Shown piece by piece: positions 26,484-34,926 of a stretch of DNA of 64,000 nucleotides. The notes under the pieces were generated by a model, which was given only the letters and a program-made list of their open reading frames with translations, made no database searches and was not told the origin of the DNA. Source of the DNA: CAYREE01 sp964423225 (GTDB lineage Archaea > Altiarchaeota > Altiarchaeia > IMC4 > SCGC-AAA252-I15); the NCBI GenBank assembly GCA_964423225.1, contig CAYREE010000001.1, positions 42,930 through 106,929 of the forward strand, read 5' to 3'. A program made the translations under genes and the position numbers. Numbering within the stretch: position 1 is the first letter of the stretch; every line of letters begins with the position of its first letter.

Positions 26484-27504
26484 CTTCTTCCAGAGTATAA
26501 GTCTTACTTCCTAAACCTATTGACTCAGCATATTCTAGCATATAATAACCATCTACTCCATGCTTTTTCTCAAACGGATCAATTCCCTTATTAGCATTCA
26601 CAATAAGGTCCATGCTCGCCGCATCCACTGCAACAGGATCCATTCCCATAACCAAGCCAAGATTCTTCATAATCGGCTTCTGCTCAAATGGTAGACAGTC
26701 ACAATCATAGGTTATGTCGGTCAGGAAATTAATGTGCCACCAATCCCTATCTTTTGTTGCTGCCAGACAGTATTCTGATATCCTACGCATCAATGCCTTG
26801 TTGACTGAGTCAGAAAGATCCCAGGGTATGTCCACCGCACCCTTAGGACAAACCACAACACAACGGACACATCCAACACAGGATTCTGATTCTATAACCG
26901 CTTTTTCAGTCACATTTATTGCTTGTGCAGGGCAATTTTCAGCACATTTTCCACATGCAATACAATCTCCAGATTTTACAATCGGTGAGGGCAATGCATG
27001 CATCGCAAGTTTTCCAGCCCTAGATCCCATACCCATTCCAATATTCTTCATTGACCCGCCAAAACCAGTCGCCATATGACCTTTGAAATGTGTGAGTGCA
27101 ATGAATTTTTCATAATGGTTTATCCCCAAACCAAGTTTTGCAGTAACCGTATCCCCGATATTTAATTCGACAATAGTATAATCATCTCCCTGTTCCCCAT
27201 CAAGGATATCTATAGGTAAAAAATTGAATCCATGCTTTTCTGCTACCCTAAGATGATCTGACTTGACTGTCCTACTACCATTATAAAGTACATTACATTC
27301 CACAAAAGATGCCGTAGGTACATGATCCTTTAATCCAAGTATCCATTCAGGCCGAATATAAGTCGTATTCCCATCCTCTCCAAAATGGATTTTAATAGCT
27401 GTCTTTGCACCCCTGATATGCTCTCCAATCTGCTTAAAAAACTTGTTAGCACCACCACAAATGTCATTTATGTCAGTATAGTGATACACGATTGGATCCG
27501 CCAT
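26473..27504 (-). CDS. DUF362 protein with two 4Fe-4S clusters
   Basis: 343 residues from ATG 27504; a longer frame from 27567 begins with a hydrophobic stretch and is less likely. The N-terminal DUF362 region has IKIHFGEDGNTTYIRPEW and THFKGHMATGFGGSMKNIGMG, split by a ferredoxin insert CIACGKCAENCP and CVGCVRCVVVCPKG that should bind two 4Fe-4S clusters. DUF362 proteins are common in anaerobes and their reactions are unknown. It converges with the amidinotransferase, overlapping it by 11 bp. Confidence 0.85.
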   Translation of the reverse strand: MADPIVYHYTDINDICGGANKFFKQIGEHIRGAKTAIKIHFGEDGNTTYIRPEWILGLKDHVPTASFVECNVLYNGSRTVKSDHLRVAEKHGFNFLPIDILDGEQGDDYTIVELNIGDTVTAKLGLGINHYEKFIALTHFKGHMATGFGGSMKNIGMGMGSRAGKLAMHALPSPIVKSGDCIACGKCAENCPAQAINVTEKAVIESESCVGCVRCVVVCPKGAVDIPWDLSDSVNKALMRRISEYCLAATKDRDWWHINFLTDITYDCDCLPFEQKPIMKNLGLVMGMDPVAVDAASMDLIVNANKGIDPFEKKHGVDGYYMLEYAESIGLGSKTYTLEEVKS

Positions 27505-27597
27505 ATGGAATATATCCACTAAGAGATAAAAAAGCAAAATATTTTTTTTAAAGATTATCACTACCACTATTATTCATTGAATAATAATTATTGGAAA

Positions 27598-28095
27598 ATG
27601 GATAGATTATTAGCCGATTCATTTGATAGGGTGAATGAAAAATACTTTCAAGAGAGCCTGGATAAAAACAGGTATAAGATTAAGTGGAAAAAACTTTCTG
27701 GAAAATACGGTCATGTCACATATTCTAGGGATAATGCAGTAATCACACTAAATGAACGATTAAAAACTGAACAGGAACTGCTTGACTATACGATGCTCCA
27801 CGAACTCTTGCATACGATAAAGGGTTTTAGAGGGGTTAGACGCCATAGAGGCAAGTTCAATAATACGTTAAAAGGACTTATCGGAGTCTTTGAATACAAG
27901 CGGTTAGAGGGTAGACTAAAGGAGTTTGACATATCCTTGAGGAAATTCAGGAAAAGATATGTATATGAATGTCCGAATTGCAGGCAACAGATAACAAGAA
28001 AACGCAGTATGAAGGACTGTTCATGCATCAATTGCGATAGAATTTATAATCCAGACTACAAGTTTGTATTAATCGATAAGTATGAGATAACCTAG
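27598..28095 (+). CDS. SprT-like zinc metallopeptidase
   Basis: 165 residues from ATG 27598; a TTG start at 27577 would add 7. The HELLH motif (68-72) with His83 as probable third zinc ligand, followed by a C-terminal zinc ribbon (C125, C128, then C141 or C143, and C146), is the SprT/Spartan layout. In eukaryotes Spartan cuts DNA-protein crosslinks; the role of archaeal SprT proteins is less clear. It ends next to the convergent purH stop with no spacer. No PIP-box-like C-terminus was noticed. Confidence 0.82.
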   Translation: MDRLLADSFDRVNEKYFQESLDKNRYKIKWKKLSGKYGHVTYSRDNAVITLNERLKTEQELLDYTMLHELLHTIKGFRGVRRHRGKFNNTLKGLIGVFEYKRLEGRLKEFDISLRKFRKRYVYECPNCRQQITRKRSMKDCSCINCDRIYNPDYKFVLIDKYEIT

Positions 28096-29646
28096 TTAAT
28101 GCAGGAAACAACGAACACCAGTATAAACCATTGACATCCCATATTCATCTACAGCATCTAATACTTCCTGATCCCTGATACTGCCTCCAGGCTGTATAAT
28201 ACTCGTAATCCCTGCCTTAGCCGCCTCATCTATCCCATCTCTAAAAGGGAAGAATGCATCAGATGCCATCGCACTACCTTTTGCATGGTCACCAGCCTTA
28301 AACGAAGCGATTATAACAGCATCAACACGACTCATCTGACCCGCACCAACACCGGTAGTATGATTCTCCTTGGCAAATATTATAGAGTTAGACTTTGTAT
28401 GGCAACAAATCTTCCAGGCAAACAGCATAGAATCAATATCAGACTTGCCAGGTTTTTTCTTCGATACAATCTTTAAATCTTTCATAGAAATTTCACGCAG
28501 ATCCATATCCTGCACAAGCATACCCCCAATGACTTTCCTATAATCCAATAATTTAATGGGTTTTTCCATCGAATCCACTTCAAGCACCCTCATCTTCTTC
28601 TTTTTCTTCAATATCTCAAGTGAATCCCCCTCATAACCGGGTGCAACCACTGCCTCCACAAAAGTCTCGATAATATCCTCTGCCAGACCACTATCACAAG
28701 GCTGGTTTAAAGCGACAATACACCCAAAAGCAGATAATGAATCAGCTTTATGAGCGAGAGAATAAGCCTCACGAATATTATCTGCTTTTCCCACACCACT
28801 AGGATTAAGATGTTTTATGATCGCTGTAGTCGGATCATTAAAAGACTGAGCGATCCTCATCGCAGAGTCTAGGTCAAGTATATTGTTAAATGATAATTTC
28901 TTACCGCCTGAAAGAAGTTTTGAATTGACGATACATGAACCAGCATATGATGGATCCGCATAGAATGCTGCATCTTGATGTGGATTCTCTCCATATCTCA
29001 AATCATATTGCTTCGAAAGATTCAGGGTTATGTATTCCGGAAATTTCGCTGTTGAAGAGATTATTCCACCAAGATAATTTGAGATAGTAGAATCGTAGTC
29101 AGCAGTATGTTTAAATGCTTTTACTGCAAGCGTTGACAACATGTCTTTAGATAAAGAACCATCATTTTCCCCCAACTCATCTAAGATGGATTCATAATCA
29201 CCAGGATCAATGACTACTGCCACATGCTCATGGTTTTTAGCCGCTGCTCTAACGAGTGTCGGACCACCAATATCAATATTTTCAATAGCATCATCGAAGG
29301 TAACATCTTTTTTAGAGATCGTCTGTTTGAATGGATAAAGATTCACCACAACCATATCAATAAGACCAATATCATGCTCTTTAAGCTCAGACATATGATT
29401 CTTCTTATCCCTTCTTGCCAGAAGACCCGCATGGATCTTAGGATGTATAGACTTAACCCTTCCATCAAGCATCTCAGGACTATCAGTATAATCAGATACA
29501 TATGTGAAATCAATATTGTTTTCTTTAAGAAGTTTGGCTGTACCACCAGTCGAAAGAATTTTTATCCCCAACTCTGACAATCCCTTTGCAAAATCAGGCA
29601 AACCAGTCTTATCTGATACGCTTACTAGTGCTGTCTTAACCTTCAA
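28096..29646 (-). CDS. purH: Bifunctional AICAR formyltransferase / IMP cyclohydrolase
   Basis: Catalyses the last two steps of IMP synthesis using 10-formyl-THF. 516 residues with both domains: N-terminal cyclohydrolase (ALVSVSDKTGL, ILSTGGTAKLL, MLDGRVKSIHPKIHAGLL) and C-terminal transformylase (LRYGENPHQDAAFY, IIKHLNPSGVG with the catalytic Lys-His pair, FPFRDGIDEAAKAGI). The full bifunctional enzyme is typical of bacteria and occurs in only some archaea; here it coexists with two PurP genes. It is divergent from a small unknown gene at 29725. Confidence 0.97.
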   Translation of the reverse strand: MKVKTALVSVSDKTGLPDFAKGLSELGIKILSTGGTAKLLKENNIDFTYVSDYTDSPEMLDGRVKSIHPKIHAGLLARRDKKNHMSELKEHDIGLIDMVVVNLYPFKQTISKKDVTFDDAIENIDIGGPTLVRAAAKNHEHVAVVIDPGDYESILDELGENDGSLSKDMLSTLAVKAFKHTADYDSTISNYLGGIISSTAKFPEYITLNLSKQYDLRYGENPHQDAAFYADPSYAGSCIVNSKLLSGGKKLSFNNILDLDSAMRIAQSFNDPTTAIIKHLNPSGVGKADNIREAYSLAHKADSLSAFGCIVALNQPCDSGLAEDIIETFVEAVVAPGYEGDSLEILKKKKKMRVLEVDSMEKPIKLLDYRKVIGGMLVQDMDLREISMKDLKIVSKKKPGKSDIDSMLFAWKICCHTKSNSIIFAKENHTTGVGAGQMSRVDAVIIASFKAGDHAKGSAMASDAFFPFRDGIDEAAKAGITSIIQPGGSIRDQEVLDAVDEYGMSMVYTGVRCFLH

Positions 29647-29724
29647 ATCAAAACACCAGTAAAAGACTTTGTCTTATTGGATTAATATACGCGAATTTTA
29701 AAAAGGAGAGACAATAGACTACTA

Positions 29725-30003
29725 ATGGATGAAGACATTTGTAAAAGCAAAGAAGTTGAGACGTATATCGAACCATATATGAACCAGATTAGAGTTGGAA
29801 TGATGAGGATAAATGAAAAAAAGAGTATTATTGAACTAAGGATATATGAGGGAGCATCAAATGATTGGATCCCATACTTCATCAAAACCCTCCAAGAACA
29901 CTACACCCGAGTATTCAGCTATAATATCACAAAAGGTGATGCACCAGAAGAAACACAAGAAGAAAAAGCATTCAAGGAAGAATTACTGAAAGAGATTATT
30001 TAG
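29725..30003 (+). CDS. Small hypothetical protein
   Basis: 92 residues, acidic at the C-terminus, with no recognised family and no membrane segment. The middle part (VGMMRINEKKSIIELRIYEG) suggests two beta strands, and the rest is helical. It starts 78 bp from the divergent purH start and overlaps the 3' end of folD by 8 bp. I keep it because the start sits well in the purH-folD gap and the frame has gene-like composition, but it is not certain. Confidence 0.5.
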   Translation: MDEDICKSKEVETYIEPYMNQIRVGMMRINEKKSIIELRIYEGASNDWIPYFIKTLQEHYTRVFSYNITKGDAPEETQEEKAFKEELLKEII

Positions 30004-30856
30004 ACATATTACCCTGAATTACCGCCGCCTTTAAAGTATTATCTAAAAGCGATGCAATCGTCATCGGACCAGTCCCCCCAGGAACCGGTGTAATATACGA
30101 TACTTTTTCAACTAGATTATCATAATCCAGATCACCAACAAGCTTACCATCTTTCTTCGAAACACCAACATCAACCAATACAGAATCCTCCTTGACCATA
30201 TCAGCTTTTATTAGATGAGGTACGCCTGTCGCAGAAACTAAAATATCTGCATTACGAGTATGAGATTCTAGATTACGAGTATTAACATGACATACAGTAA
30301 CAGTAGCCTCCCGATTGAGAAAAAGATTCGCTAAAGGTCTACCAACCACAACACTATGATTTATTATCACAACATTCATACCTTCAAAGGGAATCTTATA
30401 TTTTTCAAGAAGCCTAATGATTCCTAGAGGCGTCGCACCAACCAGGAACTCATCATTTGACGCTATCCTGCCTTGATTGGTTGGTGTAAACCCATCAACA
30501 TCTTTTAATGGATTTAGTAGAGAAAGAATTTTCTTGGTTTTAATATGGCGTGGTAGTGGAAGTTGAGGCAATATCCCATGAACATCATCATTATTGTTTA
30601 ATTCATCAACAACACCAATCAATTCTTCCTCAGACGCATTCCCTGATATCTCGCGTCTTTCCGAACTTATCCCGACTTCCTTGCATGCCTTATGCTTCAT
30701 TGAAACATACATTTTACTGGCTGCAGCATCACCCATCATTATTGTTGCTAGAAGTGGAGTACAATTAGATTCATCAATGAACGCCTTTACTTTTTCTTTC
30801 AATGATAATCTGATCTCTTTTGAATACTTTTTACCGTCTAGGATAATTGCAGCCAT
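29996..30856 (-). CDS. folD: Methylene-THF dehydrogenase / methenyl-THF cyclohydrolase
   Basis: Interconverts methylene-, methenyl- and formyl-THF with NADP. 286 residues, full length. Seen: the active-site YVSMKHKACKEVGI with Tyr and Lys, GILPQLPLPRH, DVDGFTPTNQGR, the NADP-binding VVGRPLANLFL, ADILVSATG and the C-terminal TPVPGGTGPMT. It lies 2 nt after the glyA stop on the same strand, so glyA and folD form an operon carrying serine-derived C1 units to formyl-THF. Confidence 0.96.
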   Translation of the reverse strand: MAAIILDGKKYSKEIRLSLKEKVKAFIDESNCTPLLATIMMGDAAASKMYVSMKHKACKEVGISSERREISGNASEEELIGVVDELNNNDDVHGILPQLPLPRHIKTKKILSLLNPLKDVDGFTPTNQGRIASNDEFLVGATPLGIIRLLEKYKIPFEGMNVVIINHSVVVGRPLANLFLNREATVTVCHVNTRNLESHTRNADILVSATGVPHLIKADMVKEDSVLVDVGVSKKDGKLVGDLDYDNLVEKVSYITPVPGGTGPMTIASLLDNTLKAAVIQGNMSK

Positions 30857-30858
30857 CT

Positions 30859-32118
30859 TTATTTATAAATCGGAAACCTAGAGGATAGTTCAGCTGCTTT
30901 CGCAGATACCTCAATTTTCACTGAATCGTCTGATATATTATCGATTACATTGGTGATCAACTCACCGATATTAACCATCTCCTGCTTCTTCATCCCCCGG
31001 GTAGACACGCAAGGCGTTCCAAGCCTTAATCCAGAGGTGATAAACGGCTTTTCAGGATCGAATGGTATTGTATTCTTATTCACGGTTATGCCGGATTCAT
31101 TCAATGCTGTTTCAGCCAGCTTGCCAGTGATGCCTTTACTCTGCAAGTCAATGAGCATTAGATGATTGTCTGTTCCACCAGACACAATCCTTAAACCCTT
31201 ATCAGACAATGTCTTTGCCAGTTGTTTAGAGTTTTCAACTATCTGTTTTTGAAGATTCTTCCTCTCAACACCCATATTCTCTTTGAAACATACTGCTTTT
31301 GCAGCGATAACATTCATAAAAGGCCCTCCCTGTATGCCAGGAAAAACCGACCGATCCACGTCTTTAGCATATTCCTCACGACACATCACCATTGCACCAC
31401 GAGGTCCCATAAGAGTCTTATGCGTAGTAGTAGTTATGAAATCAGCGTATTTCACAGGGCTTGGATGAATACCTGCAGCGATTAATCCCGCAATATGACA
31501 GATATCTGCCATAAGATAAGCGCCTACTTCATCTGCAATCTCCCGGAATGCCTTGAAATCCACGGCCCTAGGATAGGCACTATAACCACATACTATCAGT
31601 TTTGGCTTTGTCTTCTTTGCTATTGACAAGACTTCTGCAGGATCTATTGTTTCACTCTCCTTGTTGACAGTATAGAATTCACCGTGATATATTTTTCCTG
31701 AAAAATTTATCTTGTATCCATGACTCAGATGCCCGCCATGAGACAAATCCATTCCCAAGATCGTGTCTCCCGGAGATAATACCGAGAAATAAACCGCCAT
31801 ATTTGCCTGTGTTCCAGAATGTGGTTGAACATTAACATGCTCTGCCTTGAAAAGCTTTTTAGCCCGTTCGACTGCAAGATCCTCTGCAACATCCACGTAT
31901 TCACAACCACCATAATATCGCTTATGAGAATATCCTTCAGCATATTTGTTTGTCATGACACAGGACACGGTTTCCCTTACAGCTTGACTACAATAACTCT
32001 CACTAGCTATTAGATTAATTCCTTCCTGACGGGCCTTCTCAAGTGTAATAGCATCATATATTTCCAAATCTACTTCGGAAAGACCCTTGTTAAAAGATTC
32101 TGTTGTAATTTGAACCAC
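30859..32118 (-). CDS. glyA: Serine hydroxymethyltransferase
   Basis: PLP enzyme that moves the serine C3 unit to THF. 419 residues. Seen: NLIASESYCS, TNKYAEGYSHKRYYGG, VNVQPHSGTQANMAVY, ADICHIAGLIAAG with the PLP-binding Asp and His, and TTTHKTLMGPRGA with the Schiff-base Lys. The presence of true folate genes suggests THF as carrier rather than methanopterin. It is upstream of folD in the same transcription unit and downstream of the archaellin cluster. Confidence 0.97.
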   Translation of the reverse strand: MVQITTESFNKGLSEVDLEIYDAITLEKARQEGINLIASESYCSQAVRETVSCVMTNKYAEGYSHKRYYGGCEYVDVAEDLAVERAKKLFKAEHVNVQPHSGTQANMAVYFSVLSPGDTILGMDLSHGGHLSHGYKINFSGKIYHGEFYTVNKESETIDPAEVLSIAKKTKPKLIVCGYSAYPRAVDFKAFREIADEVGAYLMADICHIAGLIAAGIHPSPVKYADFITTTTHKTLMGPRGAMVMCREEYAKDVDRSVFPGIQGGPFMNVIAAKAVCFKENMGVERKNLQKQIVENSKQLAKTLSDKGLRIVSGGTDNHLMLIDLQSKGITGKLAETALNESGITVNKNTIPFDPEKPFITSGLRLGTPCVSTRGMKKQEMVNIGELITNVIDNISDDSVKIEVSAKAAELSSRFPIYK

Positions 32119-32175
32119 CCTAAAGGATAAGTATTTTGTGAAAAAAGATTAAAAAACAGTTTGCCCCCATTTTTT

Positions 32176-32760
32176 TCAAGAGAATGGATATAATGTGAGT
32201 TTAACATCCTTGATTATGTTAGGAGTAACTGTATTAATTTCCGTTATCGGGCCAATCTTCGGGATGAACTTGAATTTTATTTTCTTTGAAGCAAGGACTG
32301 CAGAATCTGCATGGAATCTAAGCCTTACAAGATCCCCGCGAGTAACATAGCCCAATGCATAATTCGGGCCCTGATCCACATACTCGACCCAGAAGCTGAT
32401 AGAACCTACCGCAGTCGTACCAGATCCGTTGTACTCCATCTCCTGCGACCAGGAGGGGGTTGTAACAACCAGAAGTGAGTCGTTTAAGTCAATTGAATCA
32501 GATCCAGGACCAAGTCTTATAATTACTTCAAAATCCTCTATATCTCCATCAGAACCATCAGTGACTGTAACATCAATAATTGATGCAGTCTGGCTTACAC
32601 CCTTCTTTGCCTTAGATTGAGTTTTAATTGATTCTGTTCGAAGATGGCCTGTAGTAAGGATTATGACGGTCGCAGCAGCTGCAGCAACAAGAATAATAGC
32701 GATAAATATAATTAGAGTGCTTATACCCATAAGCCCTTTGCTTTTAGCGGATTTCTTCAT
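32176..32760 (-). CDS. flaB: Archaellin / class III signal peptide pilin (third in cluster)
   Basis: 194 residues from ATG 32760; an upstream ATG at 32787 is possible but the class III signal fits the shorter form. The basic start ends in KSKG, and cleavage before LMGISTLIIFIAI would leave the hydrophobic helix used for filament assembly. The outer beta domain has DGSDGDIEDFEVIIRL, a WSQEMEYNGSGT segment and DLVRLRFHADS, shared with the two neighbours. It is the filament subunit of an archaellum or related pilus. Chaperone and motor genes are not in this window. Confidence 0.85.
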   Translation of the reverse strand: MKKSAKSKGLMGISTLIIFIAIILVAAAAATVIILTTGHLRTESIKTQSKAKKGVSQTASIIDVTVTDGSDGDIEDFEVIIRLGPGSDSIDLNDSLLVVTTPSWSQEMEYNGSGTTAVGSISFWVEYVDQGPNYALGYVTRGDLVRLRFHADSAVLASKKIKFKFIPKIGPITEINTVTPNIIKDVKLTLYPFS

Positions 32761-32851
32761 AGTATCCCTTCCGCCAAACCAACCCACAGATAAGTATAGA
32801 ATATTATAGTACTACTATTAATAAATTGTAAAAAAAATGATATAAAAAATA

Positions 32852-33451
32852 TTATACGTTTATCGCTAGAGGATAAAGGTTTACTTTAGTATCCTTCACC
32901 CGGGCAGGAGTAGTGCACTCTGCAATGGCTGGCTGACCATTCTTTATGATGAACTTGATTTTCATCTTCTTTGATTCAGGCAGGCTTGATTCCGCACTGA
33001 ACCTAATTTTAACAAGATCATCCCAGTTTATACCGTGTTCTCGATAATTCACACCCTGTCTAAGATACTCTACAAAAAATACTGATGTTCCTGACGAAGT
33101 CGTACCAGATCCATTATACAGCATGTCCTGGCTCCATGCAGTAGTACTAGCAATCAGTATTGTATCATTAAATGATACGGGATCCTCACCACTAGTCATC
33201 TTCATAATAATCTCAAATGCCTCTATGTCACCATCAGAACCATCCGAGCCGACAATACTAATTATCTCAATCGAGGATTCTAAAGCGCGTTCAACATCCA
33301 TCTTCTTCTTTAAAGCCACAACACGCAAGTCACTTCCTTTGATCATCAAAAGACCAGCAGCAAGAGCAGCAATCAAGATAATAGCAACAAGAATGATAAG
33401 GGCACTGATACCTACCAATCCCTTCTTATCAGATAAACGAATTGTTTTCAT
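32852..33451 (-). CDS. flaB: Archaellin / class III signal peptide pilin (second in cluster)
   Basis: 199 residues. The N-terminus KKGLVGISALIILVAIILIA is the class III signal and assembly helix. The outer domain keeps DGSDGDIEAFEIIMKM, AWSQDMLYNGSGT and LVKIRFSAES. AGGGGGC lies 2 nt upstream of the ATG. It diverges more from its neighbours in the middle of the protein than the other two do from each other, which suggests a minor or variant subunit. Spacers of 64 and 70 bp separate it from the flanking archaellins. Confidence 0.85.
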   Translation of the reverse strand: MKTIRLSDKKGLVGISALIILVAIILIAALAAGLLMIKGSDLRVVALKKKMDVERALESSIEIISIVGSDGSDGDIEAFEIIMKMTSGEDPVSFNDTILIASTTAWSQDMLYNGSGTTSSGTSVFFVEYLRQGVNYREHGINWDDLVKIRFSAESSLPESKKMKIKFIIKNGQPAIAECTTPARVKDTKVNLYPLAINV

Positions 33452-33521
33452 AAGCCCCCTCTCTAATATTATGATAATAAAGGCATAAAAAACATAAAAG
33501 GTGTCTGATAACCATATTTTT

Positions 33522-34112
33522 TCAGATTGCCAGAGGATAAAGGTTCACTTTCGTCTCCCTAATACTCATTGGAGTTGTGAACTCTATGATGCTTATAAAA
33601 CCATTCTTAGGAGTTATCTTGAGTTTGATCTGCTTACCCGAATTGATAGAAGTATCAGCATGGAATCTGATTTTCACTATATCTCCCCTGTTAAGATAAT
33701 CAATCTGATAATCAGGCCCCGTCTTAAGCCATTCAATCCAATACTGGATAGAACCAACAGCAGATGTTCCAGAACTATTATACTCCATTTCCTGAGCCCA
33801 AATGCTCGTTGTCGCATGTAGGATAGTGTAGTTAAAGTGGATGGGATCGGAACCAGGCTGTAGTTTTGCAAGAATAATGAAATCCTCAATATCCCCATCA
33901 GAACCATCAGTGCCCATGACATGCATAATACTAAATGCTGCACCAACAGAATCCTCGACAAGATCAGCCTTAAAAATAGCCTCCTGTTGCAAGGCAGAAC
34001 CAGCACCAATAATCACAGCCGTAGCAACAGCGGCAACAAGTACTATCGCAAGAAAAATTATCAGTCCACTAATGCCCATAGCACCCTTATTGGATGCGAG
34101 AATATAATCCAC
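33522..34112 (-). CDS. flaB: Archaellin / class III signal peptide pilin (first in cluster)
   Basis: 196 residues from a GTG start at 34112 preceded by a G-rich stretch (GGGGGG about 9 nt upstream). The signal region ends SNKGAMGISGLIIFLAIVLV. The outer domain carries DGSDGDIEDFIILAKL, WAQEMEYNSSGT and DIVKIRFHADTS. It is the promoter-proximal gene of the trio and so is likely to be the major subunit. NSSG and NYT are possible N-glycosylation sites, of interest given the glycosyltransferases in the window. Confidence 0.85.
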   Translation of the reverse strand: MDYILASNKGAMGISGLIIFLAIVLVAAVATAVIIGAGSALQQEAIFKADLVEDSVGAAFSIMHVMGTDGSDGDIEDFIILAKLQPGSDPIHFNYTILHATTSIWAQEMEYNSSGTSAVGSIQYWIEWLKTGPDYQIDYLNRGDIVKIRFHADTSINSGKQIKLKITPKNGFISIIEFTTPMSIRETKVNLYPLAI

Positions 34113-34167
34113 CCCTAATTACCCCCCAATAGATGAATATATGATTAACAATATAAAAGATAATGGG

Positions 34168-34175
34168 TTTAAATA
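34168..34175 (+). promoter_or_regulatory. TATA box for the tRNA-Arg gene
   Basis: TTTAAATA lies 36-29 bases before the first tRNA base, a suitable distance for an archaeal TATA box. A G-rich flank (aatggg) precedes it. The position fits a transcript that starts a few bases upstream of the mature tRNA. Confidence 0.5.
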
Positions 34176-34203
34176 AAAGAAAACCCCAGTATATATCCAA
34201 TTT

Positions 34204-34276
34204 GGGCCTGTAGCCTAGTGGATAGGGCGACAGCCTTCTAAGCTGTAGACCGTGGGTTCGAATCCCACCAGGCCCG
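34204..34276 (+). tRNA. tRNA-Arg (anticodon UCU)
   Basis: A complete 73-base cloverleaf without intron. The acceptor stem GGGCCTG pairs with CAGGCCC, with G as discriminator. The anticodon stem ACAGC/GCTGT closes the loop CTTCTAA with anticodon TCT, which reads AGA and AGG. The T stem GTGGG/CCCAC surrounds TTCGAAT. CCA is not encoded. It is the only tRNA gene I found in the window. Confidence 0.95.
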
Positions 34277-34391
34277 CAACGGCTCGCAAACGAGACATTC
34301 GTCTCGTTGCGCACGAAGAGGCAAAACTAGACTCTTCGTTGCGCTCCGTTGACACGCGAGACGAATAATGAGGGATTAACAGATCCCTCAT
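34277..34391 (+). repeat. Cluster of perfect hairpins directly after tRNA-Arg
   Basis: Outer pairing CAACGG (34277-34282) with CCGTTG (34346-34351) encloses two hairpins. One is AACGAGAC-like against GTCTCGTT (34289-34308), loop ATTC. The other is ACGAAGAG (34313-34320) against CTCTTCGT (34332-34339). A further 9-bp hairpin, ATGAGGGAT (34368-34376) against ATCCCTCAT (34383-34391), follows before the next ORF. The first base touches the tRNA 3' end. It may be a tRNA trailer, a terminator array, a small RNA or a palindromic repeat element. Confidence 0.5.
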
Positions 34392-34401
34392 ATGCATCAT
34401 A

Positions 34402-34611
34402 ATGATATCACCCACTAAACTAAATGAAAAAGATATCTTTATAATAGCTCTCTCAATGTGGATTGGTTGCATTAGCGGTGCAATAGGAGGTGTAGTAGTC
34501 TCTATATGCTCAATAGCGGGTTGTGGAATTGAAACCATAATATTCTTGATTATAATTGGGTTTGGGTGCCTTTTTGTCTTTTTATCACTATATCAACACT
34601 TCAAAAAATAA
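34402..34611 (+). CDS. Small two-helix membrane protein
   Basis: 69 residues with two predicted membrane helices (about 12-38 and 44-64) joined by a short Cys- and Gly-containing turn (IAGCGIE), and a basic C-terminus YQHFKK. No family recognised. It lies between two structured non-coding elements and has no obvious partner gene. The hydrophobic pattern supports a real gene, but the length leaves doubt. Confidence 0.5.
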   Translation: MISPTKLNEKDIFIIALSMWIGCISGAIGGVVVSICSIAGCGIETIIFLIIIGFGCLFVFLSLYQHFKK

Positions 34612-34627
34612 TCAGATATAAGCGAAG

Positions 34628-34685
34628 CTCCCGGCCCGTCAGGGCCGGTAGGAGGTATCGGAACCTTAGGTTCTGATTTTTAATC
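34628..34685 (+). ncRNA. GC-rich hairpin pair ending in a T-run (terminator or small RNA)
   Basis: CCGGCCC (34631-34637) pairs with GGGCCGG (34642-34648) around GTCA, and CTCC/GGAG can extend the base. A second hairpin, TCGGAACC/GGTTCTGA (34658-34676), is followed by a run of T. The GC content stands out from the AT-rich surroundings. It begins 17 nt after the small membrane protein stop, so a terminator for that gene is the simplest reading. Confidence 0.4.
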
Positions 34686-34710
34686 TGAAAACACGTATTA
34701 TTTGAAAACA

Positions 34711-34884
34711 ATGTCGAAGTTATGGATTTATCCTGAGTTAAGGTTGATTAAAGCCCTTCAGAACAGACATACGATAAATGAACTAAAGACGATTATCAAC
34801 TCCCAGTTTCATGGGGGGATAGAGGTTAGAACTGATAGAGATATAGAGAAGATTATGAAGGGAAGGACTATTTTAAACAAATAA
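34711..34884 (+). CDS. Small hypothetical protein
   Basis: 57 residues from ATG 34711 (a TTG at 34702 is the upstream alternative). It is basic and mostly helical, with no cysteine pairs or membrane segment. The sequence (LWIYPELRLIKALQNRHTI) does not match a family I know. It ends 42 bp before the DUF2723 gene on the same strand. A DNA- or RNA-binding role is possible from charge alone, but not supported further. Confidence 0.4.
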   Translation: MSKLWIYPELRLIKALQNRHTINELKTIINSQFHGGIEVRTDRDIEKIMKGRTILNK

Positions 34885-34926
34885 ACCCGGATTAATACAG
34901 TCTTTAAATATACTTTCTAATTATGA

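Noticed and set aside
34204..34391. Integrated element at the tRNA-Arg 3' end
   Set aside because: No integrase or partial tRNA copy was found in the window, and the following genes look like ordinary chromosomal genes.
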